Below are positions 9,059 through 17,500 of a stretch of DNA of 64,000 bases, piece by piece. Every line of letters starts with the position of its first letter. The stretch's first letter is position 1. Under the pieces are notes generated by a model. The model saw nothing but the letters and a program-made list of their open reading frames with translations, was not told where the DNA came from and searched no databases. The position numbers and the translations under genes are program-made. Source of the DNA: Candidatus Manganitrophaceae bacterium. Lineage in GTDB: Bacteria; Nitrospirota; Nitrospiria; SBBL01; Manganitrophaceae. Location: NCBI GenBank assembly GCA_016200325.1, contig JACQEZ010000001.1:124001-188000 (forward strand), read 5' to 3'.

Positions 9059-9756
9059 CGCGCCCCCGAGGCGAGTCGTGTCTTTCCAAGATGGAAGCGC
9101 GCTTTGTAAGCCCAGAGGCGGTCTTGTCTCCGTTTGAACGACGGCGAGAGCTTGAAGACCTCAATCGCCTTCCGGAAGCTCTCCACGGCGCGGGAGACAT
9201 TGCCGATCTGGAGCTGGAAGAGGCCGAACTTATAATATCCCTCGGGACTGGAAGAGTGGATCGAGAAGAAACGGTCGAAATAATCTTGCGCCTCGTTGTT
9301 CCGTCCCCGGGCGGCATAATATTCGGCCAGCCGCAGCGCCGGCTCGCCGTAGCGGAACTTCGGATTCTTCTGCAGCGCCTTCAGAATCAGCGCCTCGCCC
9401 CGGGGCTCATCGCCTGAAGCGATCGAAGCGAGCCCCAAATAGTAGGTGGTCTCTTCCGAATCGGAGAGACGCTCATAAGCCCGCTCCAGATAAGGAAGCC
9501 CCTGTCGTCCCTTCCCCCGCATCACCAGAAGGCGGCCGAGGTCGCTCAACGAAGCGACATTGTGGGGGTTGAGCGCGATCTCCCGTTTGAGCCCGGAGAT
9601 TTCCGATTCGAGCCGGAAGATCTCCACCCCCCGCCGAAAAAAACCGGTGAACTGATAATCGAGGGCAAAATAAAGGCCGACGATCACCAGGATGGCGAGC
9701 AGCGGGCTGCCGGTCAGAAGGGTAATAATATAAAAAATAAAAAAACGGGAGAGCAT
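9055..9756 (-). CDS. Membrane-anchored TPR protein
   Basis: 233 residues. One N-terminal membrane helix (about 5-33, IITLLTGSPLLAILVIVGLYFAL) is followed by a short coiled segment (EIFRLESEISGLKREIALNP) and at least three TPR motifs, with NVASLSDLGRLLVMRGKGRQGLPYLERAY and related helices up to residue 210. TPR proteins act as protein-interaction scaffolds. As the first gene of the operon with mscS and the FGGY kinase it may organise a membrane complex, but that is inference. A good sigma-70 promoter lies 35-63 bp upstream. Confidence 0.75.
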   Translation of the reverse strand: MLSRFFIFYIITLLTGSPLLAILVIVGLYFALDYQFTGFFRRGVEIFRLESEISGLKREIALNPHNVASLSDLGRLLVMRGKGRQGLPYLERAYERLSDSEETTYYLGLASIASGDEPRGEALILKALQKNPKFRYGEPALRLAEYYAARGRNNEAQDYFDRFFSIHSSSPEGYYKFGLFQLQIGNVSRAVESFRKAIEVFKLSPSFKRRQDRLWAYKARFHLGKTRLASGAR

Positions 9757-9790
9757 GACCCGGCCGACTCCAAATTAGACGATGTCCCTA

Positions 9791-9819
9791 ATACTATTCA
9801 ATAAAAAGCGGTTTGTCAA
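9791..9819 (-). promoter_or_regulatory. Sigma-70 promoter for the TPR-mscS-kinase operon
   Basis: Minus strand: TTGACA, exactly 17 bp, TAGTAT, upstream of the start at 9756. The remainder of the 9757-10032 gap shows no gene; a 79-codon minus-strand frame there looks spurious. Confidence 0.6.
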
Positions 9820-10032
9820 AGAGGCGGCTCGCCTGATTGCATCCAGAACGCCGACACGGCGTGAGACCGAAAGGGCGGCCCGTCGCATCCCGAATCAGAT
9901 CGGCCCCTAAAGTGAACTCCAATGAAAACTCGACCCGATCATCAATTAAGCGTAAGGGTTCAAGTGGAAGATTGAACTCGGTATTGATTTCAGGTACGAT
10001 GGAGTGTGGCATCGAAGGAGAGTCATAAAGCA

Positions 10033-11415
10033 ATGCGGTATATCGTCGTCTGCGACGACCTTTTCTTCTATGACGTCTTAAAGAGCGTCAGCCAGGTGGA
10101 AGCGGCCTGGCTTTTTCTTGTTCAAGAGCCGGTGCTCGCCAAACAGCTGGAGGTGAGGGGGGTCCCGGTCCTTCAGGGGACCTTTTCAAACGGCGCGATC
10201 TTTAAGAAAGCGAAGATCGATCCCGACGACTGGGTGCTGATTGCAATGGCCGACATCCGGTCGCTTCAACGGGTGAACCGCTCGCTCGCCTCGGAAGGGG
10301 TTCAGCCCTCGCTTGTCCTGACCCGGGAGGCGATCGGCAAGCCGCTCGCCGACCTGAGGACGGTCTCCTGCGGCGAGCTCCTCTCCTCGTCGTTGATGTG
10401 GGAGCTGCATGCCGTCACGCTGCGCGATAAGACCCGAAAGATCCGCCGGCTCCTTGAAGAGGCCGGCTGCATTGTCATCCTGATTCAGGACGATCCCGAC
10501 CCCGACGCCATCGCCTCCGCCGTCGCGCTCCGGACGCTCCTCGGACGGAATAAACTGACGGCGCCGATCGCGTCGTTCGGTGTGGTCGACCGGCCGGAGA
10601 ACATCGCCATGGTCAAGCGGCTGGAGATCGAGGTCGAGCAGATCGATGCCGCGCGGCTGCACGACTTCGACCGCTTCTGCTTCGTCGACACCCAGCCGAG
10701 CCGCTTTCGGGTCAAGTTTCCGCGGGTCGACGTGGTGATCGACCATCATCCGGAAGAAAAAGGATACCCCGCGGCGTTCCGTGACATCCGGCCGAACAAA
10801 GGGGCGACCTCCACCCTCCTGACGGAGTATCTGCGGGCCGACGATGTGAAGATCAGCCAGCGGCTGGCGACGGCGCTTCTCTATGGCATCGGGACCGACA
10901 CCGCGTTCTTGGAGCGGGGGACCCATCCGGCCGATGTCGAGGCCTTCTCTTTTCTCTACCCGCTTGCCAACCATGCGCTGATCCGGCAGATCGAGCGGCC
11001 GGAATTTCCGCAGGAGGAGGCCCGCTTCGTCCAGAAGGCGATTCGGCGCTGGCGGATCGAGCGCAAAATTCTCGTCTCGCATGTCGGACGGGTCCCGCGG
11101 CAGGACATCGTCCCGCGGCTCGCCGATTTTTGCACGCAGGTGGAGGGGGTCGATTGGTCGATCATCTCCGGCATCGTCTCGGGGAACCTCATCGTCTCGG
11201 CGCGGAACATGGGAAATACCGGAAATGCCGGCGGCCTCTTAAAAGAAGCCTTCGGGCGGCTCGGCCAGGCCGGCGGGCATCGATTCATGGCGAAGGCAAC
11301 GATCCCCCTGACGGCCTTCCGCGCCGCCTTCCGAAAGACCGACGAGCGATTCGTCCGCGACAAGCTCTTCGATCTGCTCCTCGAGGTCGCCCGGCGCGGG
11401 ACGATCACCCCATGA
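10033..11415 (+). CDS. RCK/TrkA-N-like domain plus DHH-DHHA1 phosphoesterase (likely c-di-AMP or nano-RNA phosphodiesterase)
   Basis: 460 residues from ATG 10033 (AAGGAG about 13 bases upstream). Residues 1-115 form a Rossmann/RCK-like domain (IVVCDDLFFYDVLKSV, VLQGTFSNGAIFKKAKIDPDDWVLIAM). Residues 145-330 are the DHH domain, with DDPDPDAIASAVAL (153-166), the Asp of CFVDTQPSR (219), DHHP (237-240) and GIGTDTAFL (286-294). The C-terminal DHHA1 domain ends with GQAGGHRFMA (about 420-430). The fold hydrolyses c-di-AMP, pApA or short RNAs in other bacteria. The ATGA overlap with a diadenylate cyclase gene points to c-di-AMP. The RCK-like front end, a ligand-binding domain of K+ channels, is a suggestive regulatory addition. 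Confidence 0.85.
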   Translation: MRYIVVCDDLFFYDVLKSVSQVEAAWLFLVQEPVLAKQLEVRGVPVLQGTFSNGAIFKKAKIDPDDWVLIAMADIRSLQRVNRSLASEGVQPSLVLTREAIGKPLADLRTVSCGELLSSSLMWELHAVTLRDKTRKIRRLLEEAGCIVILIQDDPDPDAIASAVALRTLLGRNKLTAPIASFGVVDRPENIAMVKRLEIEVEQIDAARLHDFDRFCFVDTQPSRFRVKFPRVDVVIDHHPEEKGYPAAFRDIRPNKGATSTLLTEYLRADDVKISQRLATALLYGIGTDTAFLERGTHPADVEAFSFLYPLANHALIRQIERPEFPQEEARFVQKAIRRWRIERKILVSHVGRVPRQDIVPRLADFCTQVEGVDWSIISGIVSGNLIVSARNMGNTGNAGGLLKEAFGRLGQAGGHRFMAKATIPLTAFRAAFRKTDERFVRDKLFDLLLEVARRGTITP

Positions 11416-12359
11416 AGCGGGATGGGAAACGGGACGTCAAGAGGGTTCGATCGATCGCAAAAAAACCGAGTCATGAAATGAATAACATCCTCCTCTCGGC
11501 GGCGGCTGAGGTCAGCTCGAAGGTGGGGGCGCAGGCGATCCTTCTCTACGCCGATTTGGTGAAGGAGGTCGCGCCGCTCAAGGCGCTCGCCAAGGAGATC
11601 GCGCTGGTCCTGGTCACCCGGGGCGAGCGCTCGTTTAAGGAGATGCAGCGCTCTTTCGAGCAGGTCGTCCGGGTGCCTCAAATCGATCTGACCCGGATGG
11701 GGCAGGTGAAGCTCGGCGTCATGATGGCCCTCTCCGCCGGAAAGGTCCAGATGGGGGATCGGATCGTCTGTCTCTCCGGCATTCGGCGGTTCGGATTTCT
11801 CGACAGCATCGTCGTCCTCGACATCGGAAAAGAATTTGAGGTCCTCACCTCCGCCGAGCTCTCCGACCTGACCCGCGAGATCCGCTATGATCTTTTCGAG
11901 GCGATCCTCAATCTGGCGTTGGAGCTGGCGTACCAGGGGCGGGCGGGGAAGATGGTCGGGGCGCTCTTTGTCCTCGGCGACCATGAGCGGGTCTTGCAGC
12001 TCTCCCGGCAGATGATCATCAACCCCTTCCACGGCTATCCTGAGGAGGAGCGGAATGTGCTCGATCCGAAGCTGAAGGAGACGTTGAAAGAGTTTGCGGC
12101 GATCGACGGCGCGTTCATCATCCGGGAAGACGGGGTAATCCTCTCCGCCGGGCGGCATCTCGACGCCGCATTCGAAGGGCGGGATCTTCTCCACGGGCTC
12201 GGAAGCCGGCATCTGGCGGCGGCGGGAATCACGGCGGTGACGCAGGCGCTGGCGGTCGTCGTCTCCGAGTCGAGCGGCGCCGTCCGGATCTTCAAAGGAG
12301 GAGAGACGATTCTGGAATTGGAAAAGGCGGTTCATCGAGAGCGGGAAGAGTCGGTCTGA
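11412..12359 (+). CDS. Diadenylate cyclase (DisA-N/DAC domain, DacZ-like architecture)
   Basis: 315 residues; the ATG overlaps the stop of the phosphodiesterase gene (ATGA). Residues about 24-135 resemble a pyruvate-kinase C-terminal-like domain (AAAEVSSKVGAQAILLYAD, IALVLVTRG). Residues 155-305 form the DAC domain with the two active-site motifs DGA (232-234) and RHLAA (266-270). This domain order matches the archaeal DacZ type rather than DisA (no helix-hairpin-helix DNA-binding tail) or CdaA (no membrane helices). It should make c-di-AMP from two ATP in the cytoplasm. The pairing with its probable hydrolase in one overlapping unit implies coordinated synthesis and breakdown. Another ATG at 11478 is possible but would remove the coupling. 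Confidence 0.85.
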   Translation: MKRDGKRDVKRVRSIAKKPSHEMNNILLSAAAEVSSKVGAQAILLYADLVKEVAPLKALAKEIALVLVTRGERSFKEMQRSFEQVVRVPQIDLTRMGQVKLGVMMALSAGKVQMGDRIVCLSGIRRFGFLDSIVVLDIGKEFEVLTSAELSDLTREIRYDLFEAILNLALELAYQGRAGKMVGALFVLGDHERVLQLSRQMIINPFHGYPEEERNVLDPKLKETLKEFAAIDGAFIIREDGVILSAGRHLDAAFEGRDLLHGLGSRHLAAAGITAVTQALAVVVSESSGAVRIFKGGETILELEKAVHREREESV

Positions 12360-12426
12360 GTTTTCCGTCGGCGTGGCTTTACACGGGTGCGGGTATCGGG
12401 CGGAGAGGGAATCGGTCGTCTAGAGT

Positions 12427-13497
12427 ATGACGGAAACAAGACGGGAAGCGCGGTGGGGATGGCTGACGATCCTGTTGCTGGGAATCGGCCTGGTCTATTT
12501 GGCGAAAAGCGTCCTGATCCCTTTTGTTATCGCCCTGCTGTTGGCCTACGCTTTCGATCCGGTCGTCGGTTATTTAGAGCGGCGGCGGGTTCCCCGCTTT
12601 GTCGCCATCTGGACGATTTTGGCGGTGATCGTCGGGTTGTTCGTCCTCTTCCTGCTCGTCGTCATTCCGGTGATTCAATCGGAGCTGACCCGCGCCCTGG
12701 AAGAGCTCCCGGTCTACCTCGAGCGGGTGCAAAAAGAGCTGGTTCCCTATCTGGAGGGCCGATTCGGATTCCATATTCCGAACACCTTTGAGGAGATGAG
12801 CGCGGTGATCGTCCCGCGCTTGAAGGAGCAGGCGCCGAGCATCTTCGAGCCGGTCACGGCGATTCTCCTTTCCTTCTTCTCGAATACCGCGCATCTCCTC
12901 TTCGCGATTGCCAATCTGATCGTTATCCCATTCGCATTTTATTATTTTTTAAAAGATTTTGATCGGCTGAAGCAACGGATCGGCGAATATATTCCCCCCC
13001 GACATCGGCCGGAGGTGCACCGCTGGCTTCACGAGCTCGATCAATCGTTGAGCGGGTTCATCCGGGGGCAGCTCTTGATCGTTTTGATTTTGGCGGGGGC
13101 CTACTCCGCCGGATTGACCCTGATCGGCGTCGAGCTCGCTTTTGTGTTGGGGATCATCGCCGCCTTCGGTGAGATCGTCCCCTACGTCGGCTTCACCGTC
13201 GGCCTCTCTCTTTCCGTCTTGGTCGCCTTTCTCCAATTTCAAGACCTGCTTCACCCTTTTTATGTTCTGCTCCTCTTCGCAGCGATCCAGTCGGTCCAGG
13301 GATTGGTGGTCGCCCCGTTGGTGATGGGGCAGCAGGTGGGGCTTCACCCGTTGGTGGTGATTGCGGCGGTCTACATCGGCGGGGATCTCTTCGGTTTTAT
13401 CGGGATTCTGCTGGCGGTGCCGGGGGCGGCGGTGATGGTCGTTCTCTTCAAAGCGCTGACGGAGCGGTATCGAAAGTCGGTCCTTTATCGCACCTAG
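12427..13497 (+). CDS. AI-2E family transporter (PerM/YdiK-like permease)
   Basis: 356 residues with about seven or eight membrane helices. The pattern is typical: two N-terminal helices (GIGLVYLAKSVLIPFVIALLLAYAFDPVVGYLERR), a soluble amphipathic central section, then the C-terminal signature helices with LGIIAAFGEIVPYVG, SVQGLVVAPLVMGQQVGLHPLVVIAAVYIGG and LFGFIGILLAVPGAA. Family members include autoinducer exporters and Na+(K+)/H+ antiporters. Placed 67 bp after the c-di-AMP pair on the same strand, a role in ion homeostasis is plausible but unproven. The ribosome site before ATG 12427 is weak. Confidence 0.88.
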   Translation: MTETRREARWGWLTILLLGIGLVYLAKSVLIPFVIALLLAYAFDPVVGYLERRRVPRFVAIWTILAVIVGLFVLFLLVVIPVIQSELTRALEELPVYLERVQKELVPYLEGRFGFHIPNTFEEMSAVIVPRLKEQAPSIFEPVTAILLSFFSNTAHLLFAIANLIVIPFAFYYFLKDFDRLKQRIGEYIPPRHRPEVHRWLHELDQSLSGFIRGQLLIVLILAGAYSAGLTLIGVELAFVLGIIAAFGEIVPYVGFTVGLSLSVLVAFLQFQDLLHPFYVLLLFAAIQSVQGLVVAPLVMGQQVGLHPLVVIAAVYIGGDLFGFIGILLAVPGAAVMVVLFKALTERYRKSVLYRT

Positions 13498-13530
13498 TCG
13501 CGAACATAATTGCGAACGTGGTCCCTTATC

Positions 13531-14484
13531 CTAATTCGGAATATATTCCGCGACCCCCCAGGCCCGTTCTTCCGTCTCGCCGGTTTTCAGCACCCCTTCG
13601 ATCGCCATTAAATAATAACCGCCCCAGACCCAGTTCTTGGAAGCATTTTTTCGTGACCAAGCGTAGAGGGTGCCGACGGTGGGGGCATCGACCTTCCAAC
13701 GTTGGGGAACAGGATAGAAGGCAAAGGGGGGATGGATGCTGTTGAGGAGGCGGAGCGGGATCGGCGGCTTGAAGAAGTAGGCCGGCTGCTTGGCCGATCG
13801 GATAAATCCTCCCTCGGGAAGGAGGGTCTCGGTGAAGTGATACCGATCGAGGAACTCCTGCCCGCTGGCGCTGTTCCGGTGGAGGTAGATCTCGCGCCCT
13901 CGCTCGGTGATGAGATAGAACGCTTGGTATTCTTTATAGAGCCCTTTATAGCGCTTGAGGCCGTTGAAGCCGCTCCAGACGACCGGCTCGTGGATCAACT
14001 CTCCCCAGTATTCTTTTCCCCGGAGGGTAAGAACCGCTTCGGCGGCGCCGATCTGTCGTTGAAGGGTTTTTCCGGCATCGGAGGCATACAGCGTCTGGAC
14101 CGGCCCGCTGGCGACATTGATGGTGAAGTCCCCTCCGTCATAGCGAAGTTTGAATCCGGAGGTGCGGGAGCCCTCCGCTTTGGCAAAGTAAGAAGGTTGA
14201 ATCGTCTTCAGATCGCCCGGCTTGTAGAGGTATTTGTCATTTCCCTCCAAGAAGGACCATTCATTGTGGACGAAGATCGCCCCGAAGAATTCCCCGTAAA
14301 ATTTATCGTCTTCTTGTCCCCGGCTGAAGGTGAAGACAGCGAGCACCAGGTTGTCGATCTCTCTTCCGCGAAAAATGAAACGATCGGAGTAGTAGCGCGT
14401 CTCCGGCTCGGCGGAAGAAGCGAGGGTGACAAAGAGAAAGGGGAGGAGGACAAAGGTCAGAAGGATGGCGCGCCGGAGTCTCAT
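13531..14484 (-). CDS. Secreted protein of unknown function
   Basis: 317 residues from ATG 14484, preferred over a TTG 12 codons earlier because it gives a clean Sec signal (MRLRRAILLTFVLLPFLFVTLASSAEP). The mature protein is rich in aromatic residues and beta-strand patterns (YYSDRFIFRGREIDNLVLAVFTFSR; VVWSGFNGLKRYKGLYKEYQAFYLIT; WGGYYLMAIEGVLKTG). It has no cysteine pairs or obvious catalytic motif. The overall feel is of a lipocalin or AttH-like barrel, but I cannot assign it. It is convergent with the AI-2E permease (34-bp gap) and lies 90 bp downstream of the giant surface protein on the same strand. Confidence 0.65.
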   Translation of the reverse strand: MRLRRAILLTFVLLPFLFVTLASSAEPETRYYSDRFIFRGREIDNLVLAVFTFSRGQEDDKFYGEFFGAIFVHNEWSFLEGNDKYLYKPGDLKTIQPSYFAKAEGSRTSGFKLRYDGGDFTINVASGPVQTLYASDAGKTLQRQIGAAEAVLTLRGKEYWGELIHEPVVWSGFNGLKRYKGLYKEYQAFYLITERGREIYLHRNSASGQEFLDRYHFTETLLPEGGFIRSAKQPAYFFKPPIPLRLLNSIHPPFAFYPVPQRWKVDAPTVGTLYAWSRKNASKNWVWGGYYLMAIEGVLKTGETEERAWGVAEYIPN

Positions 14485-14577
14485 GCGATGATGTTGCCAC
14501 TGGAGGGAGGACGATGTCAACTGGCTGTCCTCCTCTATCGGTGCTTTATCGGTGAAAAAGCGCCTCTCGCCCTGTTT

Positions 14578-17500
14578 CTATAAGTGATTCTTCCGCACGC
14601 CGCGGGCTGTGACAATCAGAGCCAAGAAGACGACCCCGCCCCAGGGATAGGCAATCAGGAAAATCAGCGGGGTCAGCGCCCATCGGACCGCCGTCCTCAA
14701 CGGCTCATGGGCCCGGATGACGTCGGCGATCGGCGGGGAGTAGCGGTAGTAGGTTTGAACAAAAAGTTGTCCCGGAAGATTCGTCAAGAGATAGCGGTCC
14801 CTAAACTGACGAAGGACCATGACATGCGGGTCGAGATAACTTCCATAAGCCGCGGTGGCGATGAAGCAGCCGCCTCCCCCGCCCCCTCCGCTGCTGCCGG
14901 AAGCGACTGGCGCCGGCTTGGTGGCGGGGCCGGCGATCGTCTCAATGACCCCGTTGGCGGTATGGTCGCTGTCTCCGACATCGCCATCTTTTAACTTGAG
15001 GGTCACTGTATTTCCCCCGGAGAGGAGCGATCCGGTTGCGTCGGCCGACACCATCTGGTTGACGCCGCTGTCATACCGCAGCCAGAGGACCTGCCCGGTG
15101 ATCGGCGCCGGGAAGGTGGCGCTGACGACTGTTTCTGCACCGGGGGTGAGTCCTTTGATTTTTAACGAAAGGACACCGACGGGGAAAGTCAGATCGCCGG
15201 GGATCGTGGTCAACGTGGCGGGATCGATGATCTCTGCCTTCTCGAAGGCTCCCGCGGAGATGGAAAGGATGACCGATCCATTTCCGCGCGGGTTTGCCAC
15301 GGTGATCGTATCCGACGCGCCGACCTGCGGACCGGCCAACGGAACGGTCGGCGTCGGCACCGAGGGAGAGGCGATCGCCTGCAATCCGGTGGCATCGAGG
15401 GCGTCGAAGTAATACGTGTAGTCGGCCCCTTCCGGAAGCGGGTTGTTGTAGCTATAGAGAATGCCGCCGACCGGATCTCCCTTTTCAAGCGACATCGCGA
15501 ATGGACTTCCGGTGACCTCTTTTCCCCCTTTGAGGAGATGCAGCCGCGGGGTGCCGGCGAGCGGGAGATCTCCGTCGGCGTCTTTGTAGGTCACGCGGAA
15601 TTTAAACGGAGTGTCGGCGGTGCCGGTCTCGGGATCGAGGCCGTCGGTCTGATAATTGGCCTCCCCGGTCCATTGCAGCGTGGGGGCGGTCCCAGTCGAT
15701 TTCGGGGTGCTTAAGTGCGACTCGATCACCTGGTATGGGAGGGTGCTCGACGACCAATTCAGCTGCAGGGAGGCCGTTCCTGTATTTTCGAAATATTCCA
15801 ATTTGAGATTGTGCGAGCCGGCGGTGAGCGCCACCCCCTTCTCCAATGAAACCAAGCCGTCGGTCTCCTTCCACTGGTCGATCAAAATCGCCCCGTCGAT
15901 CCAGAGACGGACCCCATCGGTCGTAACGACGTTGAAGACATAGGTGTCATCCGTATCGATCTGAATCTGTCCGGTCCAGCGGACCGAGAAGGTGTCGGGA
16001 GCAATCGCTGGGGCAGACGGTCCAAGGTCAGGCGCTCCGGTTCCCCAGGAGAAATCGATCTTCGGATCGGTTTGGGTTGAAACAAACTCGGTAAAATCAG
16101 GATTATTGTAGTAGTCCCCTTTTAAGCCGGGACAGCCGACCGTCAAGGTGAGATTGACCGATTGCGTGACCGGGCCGCTGCTTGCAATCACCGTTAAGGG
16201 ATAATCGTGACAGTCGACCGTCTTGCCTACATTGAGGGTCAATGTTGACTTGGCCGAGCCGCCTGCGGGCGGGGTGACCGAAGCGGGGGAGAACGTTCCA
16301 GTGATTCCGTTAGGGAGAGGAGCCCCGCCGAGCTGGAAGGAGACAGCCTGAGTGAATCCTTGCGTTCCCTGGACATTCAGCGAGACCGATCCCGAGCCCC
16401 CTTGCGGAATGGAAACCGAAGCGCTTTCCGCAGAGAGGCTGAATCCGCTCGAGAAGACGGCATTGACGAACTTATTTTTATCCATCGTCAGGCTGCAGGT
16501 GGTCTGGCTGCCGCTGCAGTCGCCGCTCCACCCGAGGAAAGGGGCGCCCGGTCTGGGGGTGGCGAGCAAGGTGACAGAGGCGCTGGGCTTGAGTGGACCG
16601 GAGGTGCAGATGTCTCCGCAGTTGATCCCGCTCATCCCGTCCGGATCGGTGCTCGTGACGATCCCATTTCCAGTTTTATTCACGGTCACGGTGAAGCTGT
16701 TCGGCGGGTTGAAGGTGGCAGTGATTTCCTGTGCTCCGTCTAAAGTCACGACACAGGTTCCAGTTCCGCTGCAGTTTCCACCGGACCAGCCGGCAAAGGT
16801 CGAACCGCTCGCCGGGGTGGCCGTCAATGTAATTGAGGTGCCGACCGTAAATGAGGCCGAGCAGGTACCGCCGCAGCTGATCCCGGCGGGGCTGGAGCCG
16901 ATCGTTCCGGTTCCGGGTCCTGCCTTCTTTACCGTCAGACTAAAGGTTTTCAAGGTAAAGGTGGCAGTGACGTTCTTAATTCCATCCATCGTCACAGAAC
17001 AGGTCCCCGTTCCACTACAGCCACCCGACCAGCCAGCAAAGTCGGAATTTGTAGAGGGATTTGCCGTCAGCGTAACCGTTGCCCCGCTGTTGAAGGAAGC
17101 CGAACAGGTTCCCCCGCAGGTAATACCGGTGGGGGAAGAAGTCACCGTTCCTGCACCGGTACCGGCTTTGGTCACAATGATATTGAAGGTCTTGAGAGTA
17201 AAGATGGCGGTCACGCTCTTGGCGCCATCGATGATGACGACGCAACTTCCTGTTCCGCTGCAGGCCCCCGACCAGCCCGTAAAGAGAGAGTCCGTATCGG
17301 CGGTGGCGGTTAATGTGACCGAGGTGCCCGAATTATAGGAAGCCGAGCAGGTCGCGCCGCAATTGATCCCTGTAGGGGCGGAGGTGATGGTTCCCGTTCC
17401 ATTGCCGGACTTGGTAACGGTAAGGCCAAGCGTCTTCACCGTAAAGGTGGCGGTTACCGTCTTGGCGGCATCCACTGTGACGACGCAATCTCCAGTGCCG

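Noticed and set aside
8339-9109. A 256-codon plus-strand frame opposite mscS
   Set aside because: Composition dominated by Asp, Arg and Glu with no domain; it is the complement of the MscS coding sequence.
9794-10033. A 79-codon minus-strand frame between the mscS operon and the DHH gene
   Set aside because: It overlaps the promoter of the leftward operon, has no ribosome site and resembles no family.
10956-12335. A 459-codon open frame on the minus strand opposite the DHH and cyclase genes
   Set aside because: It mirrors two firmly identified genes. Its translation is Arg/Asp/Leu-rich low-complexity text without domains, as expected for the antisense of GC-rich coding DNA.
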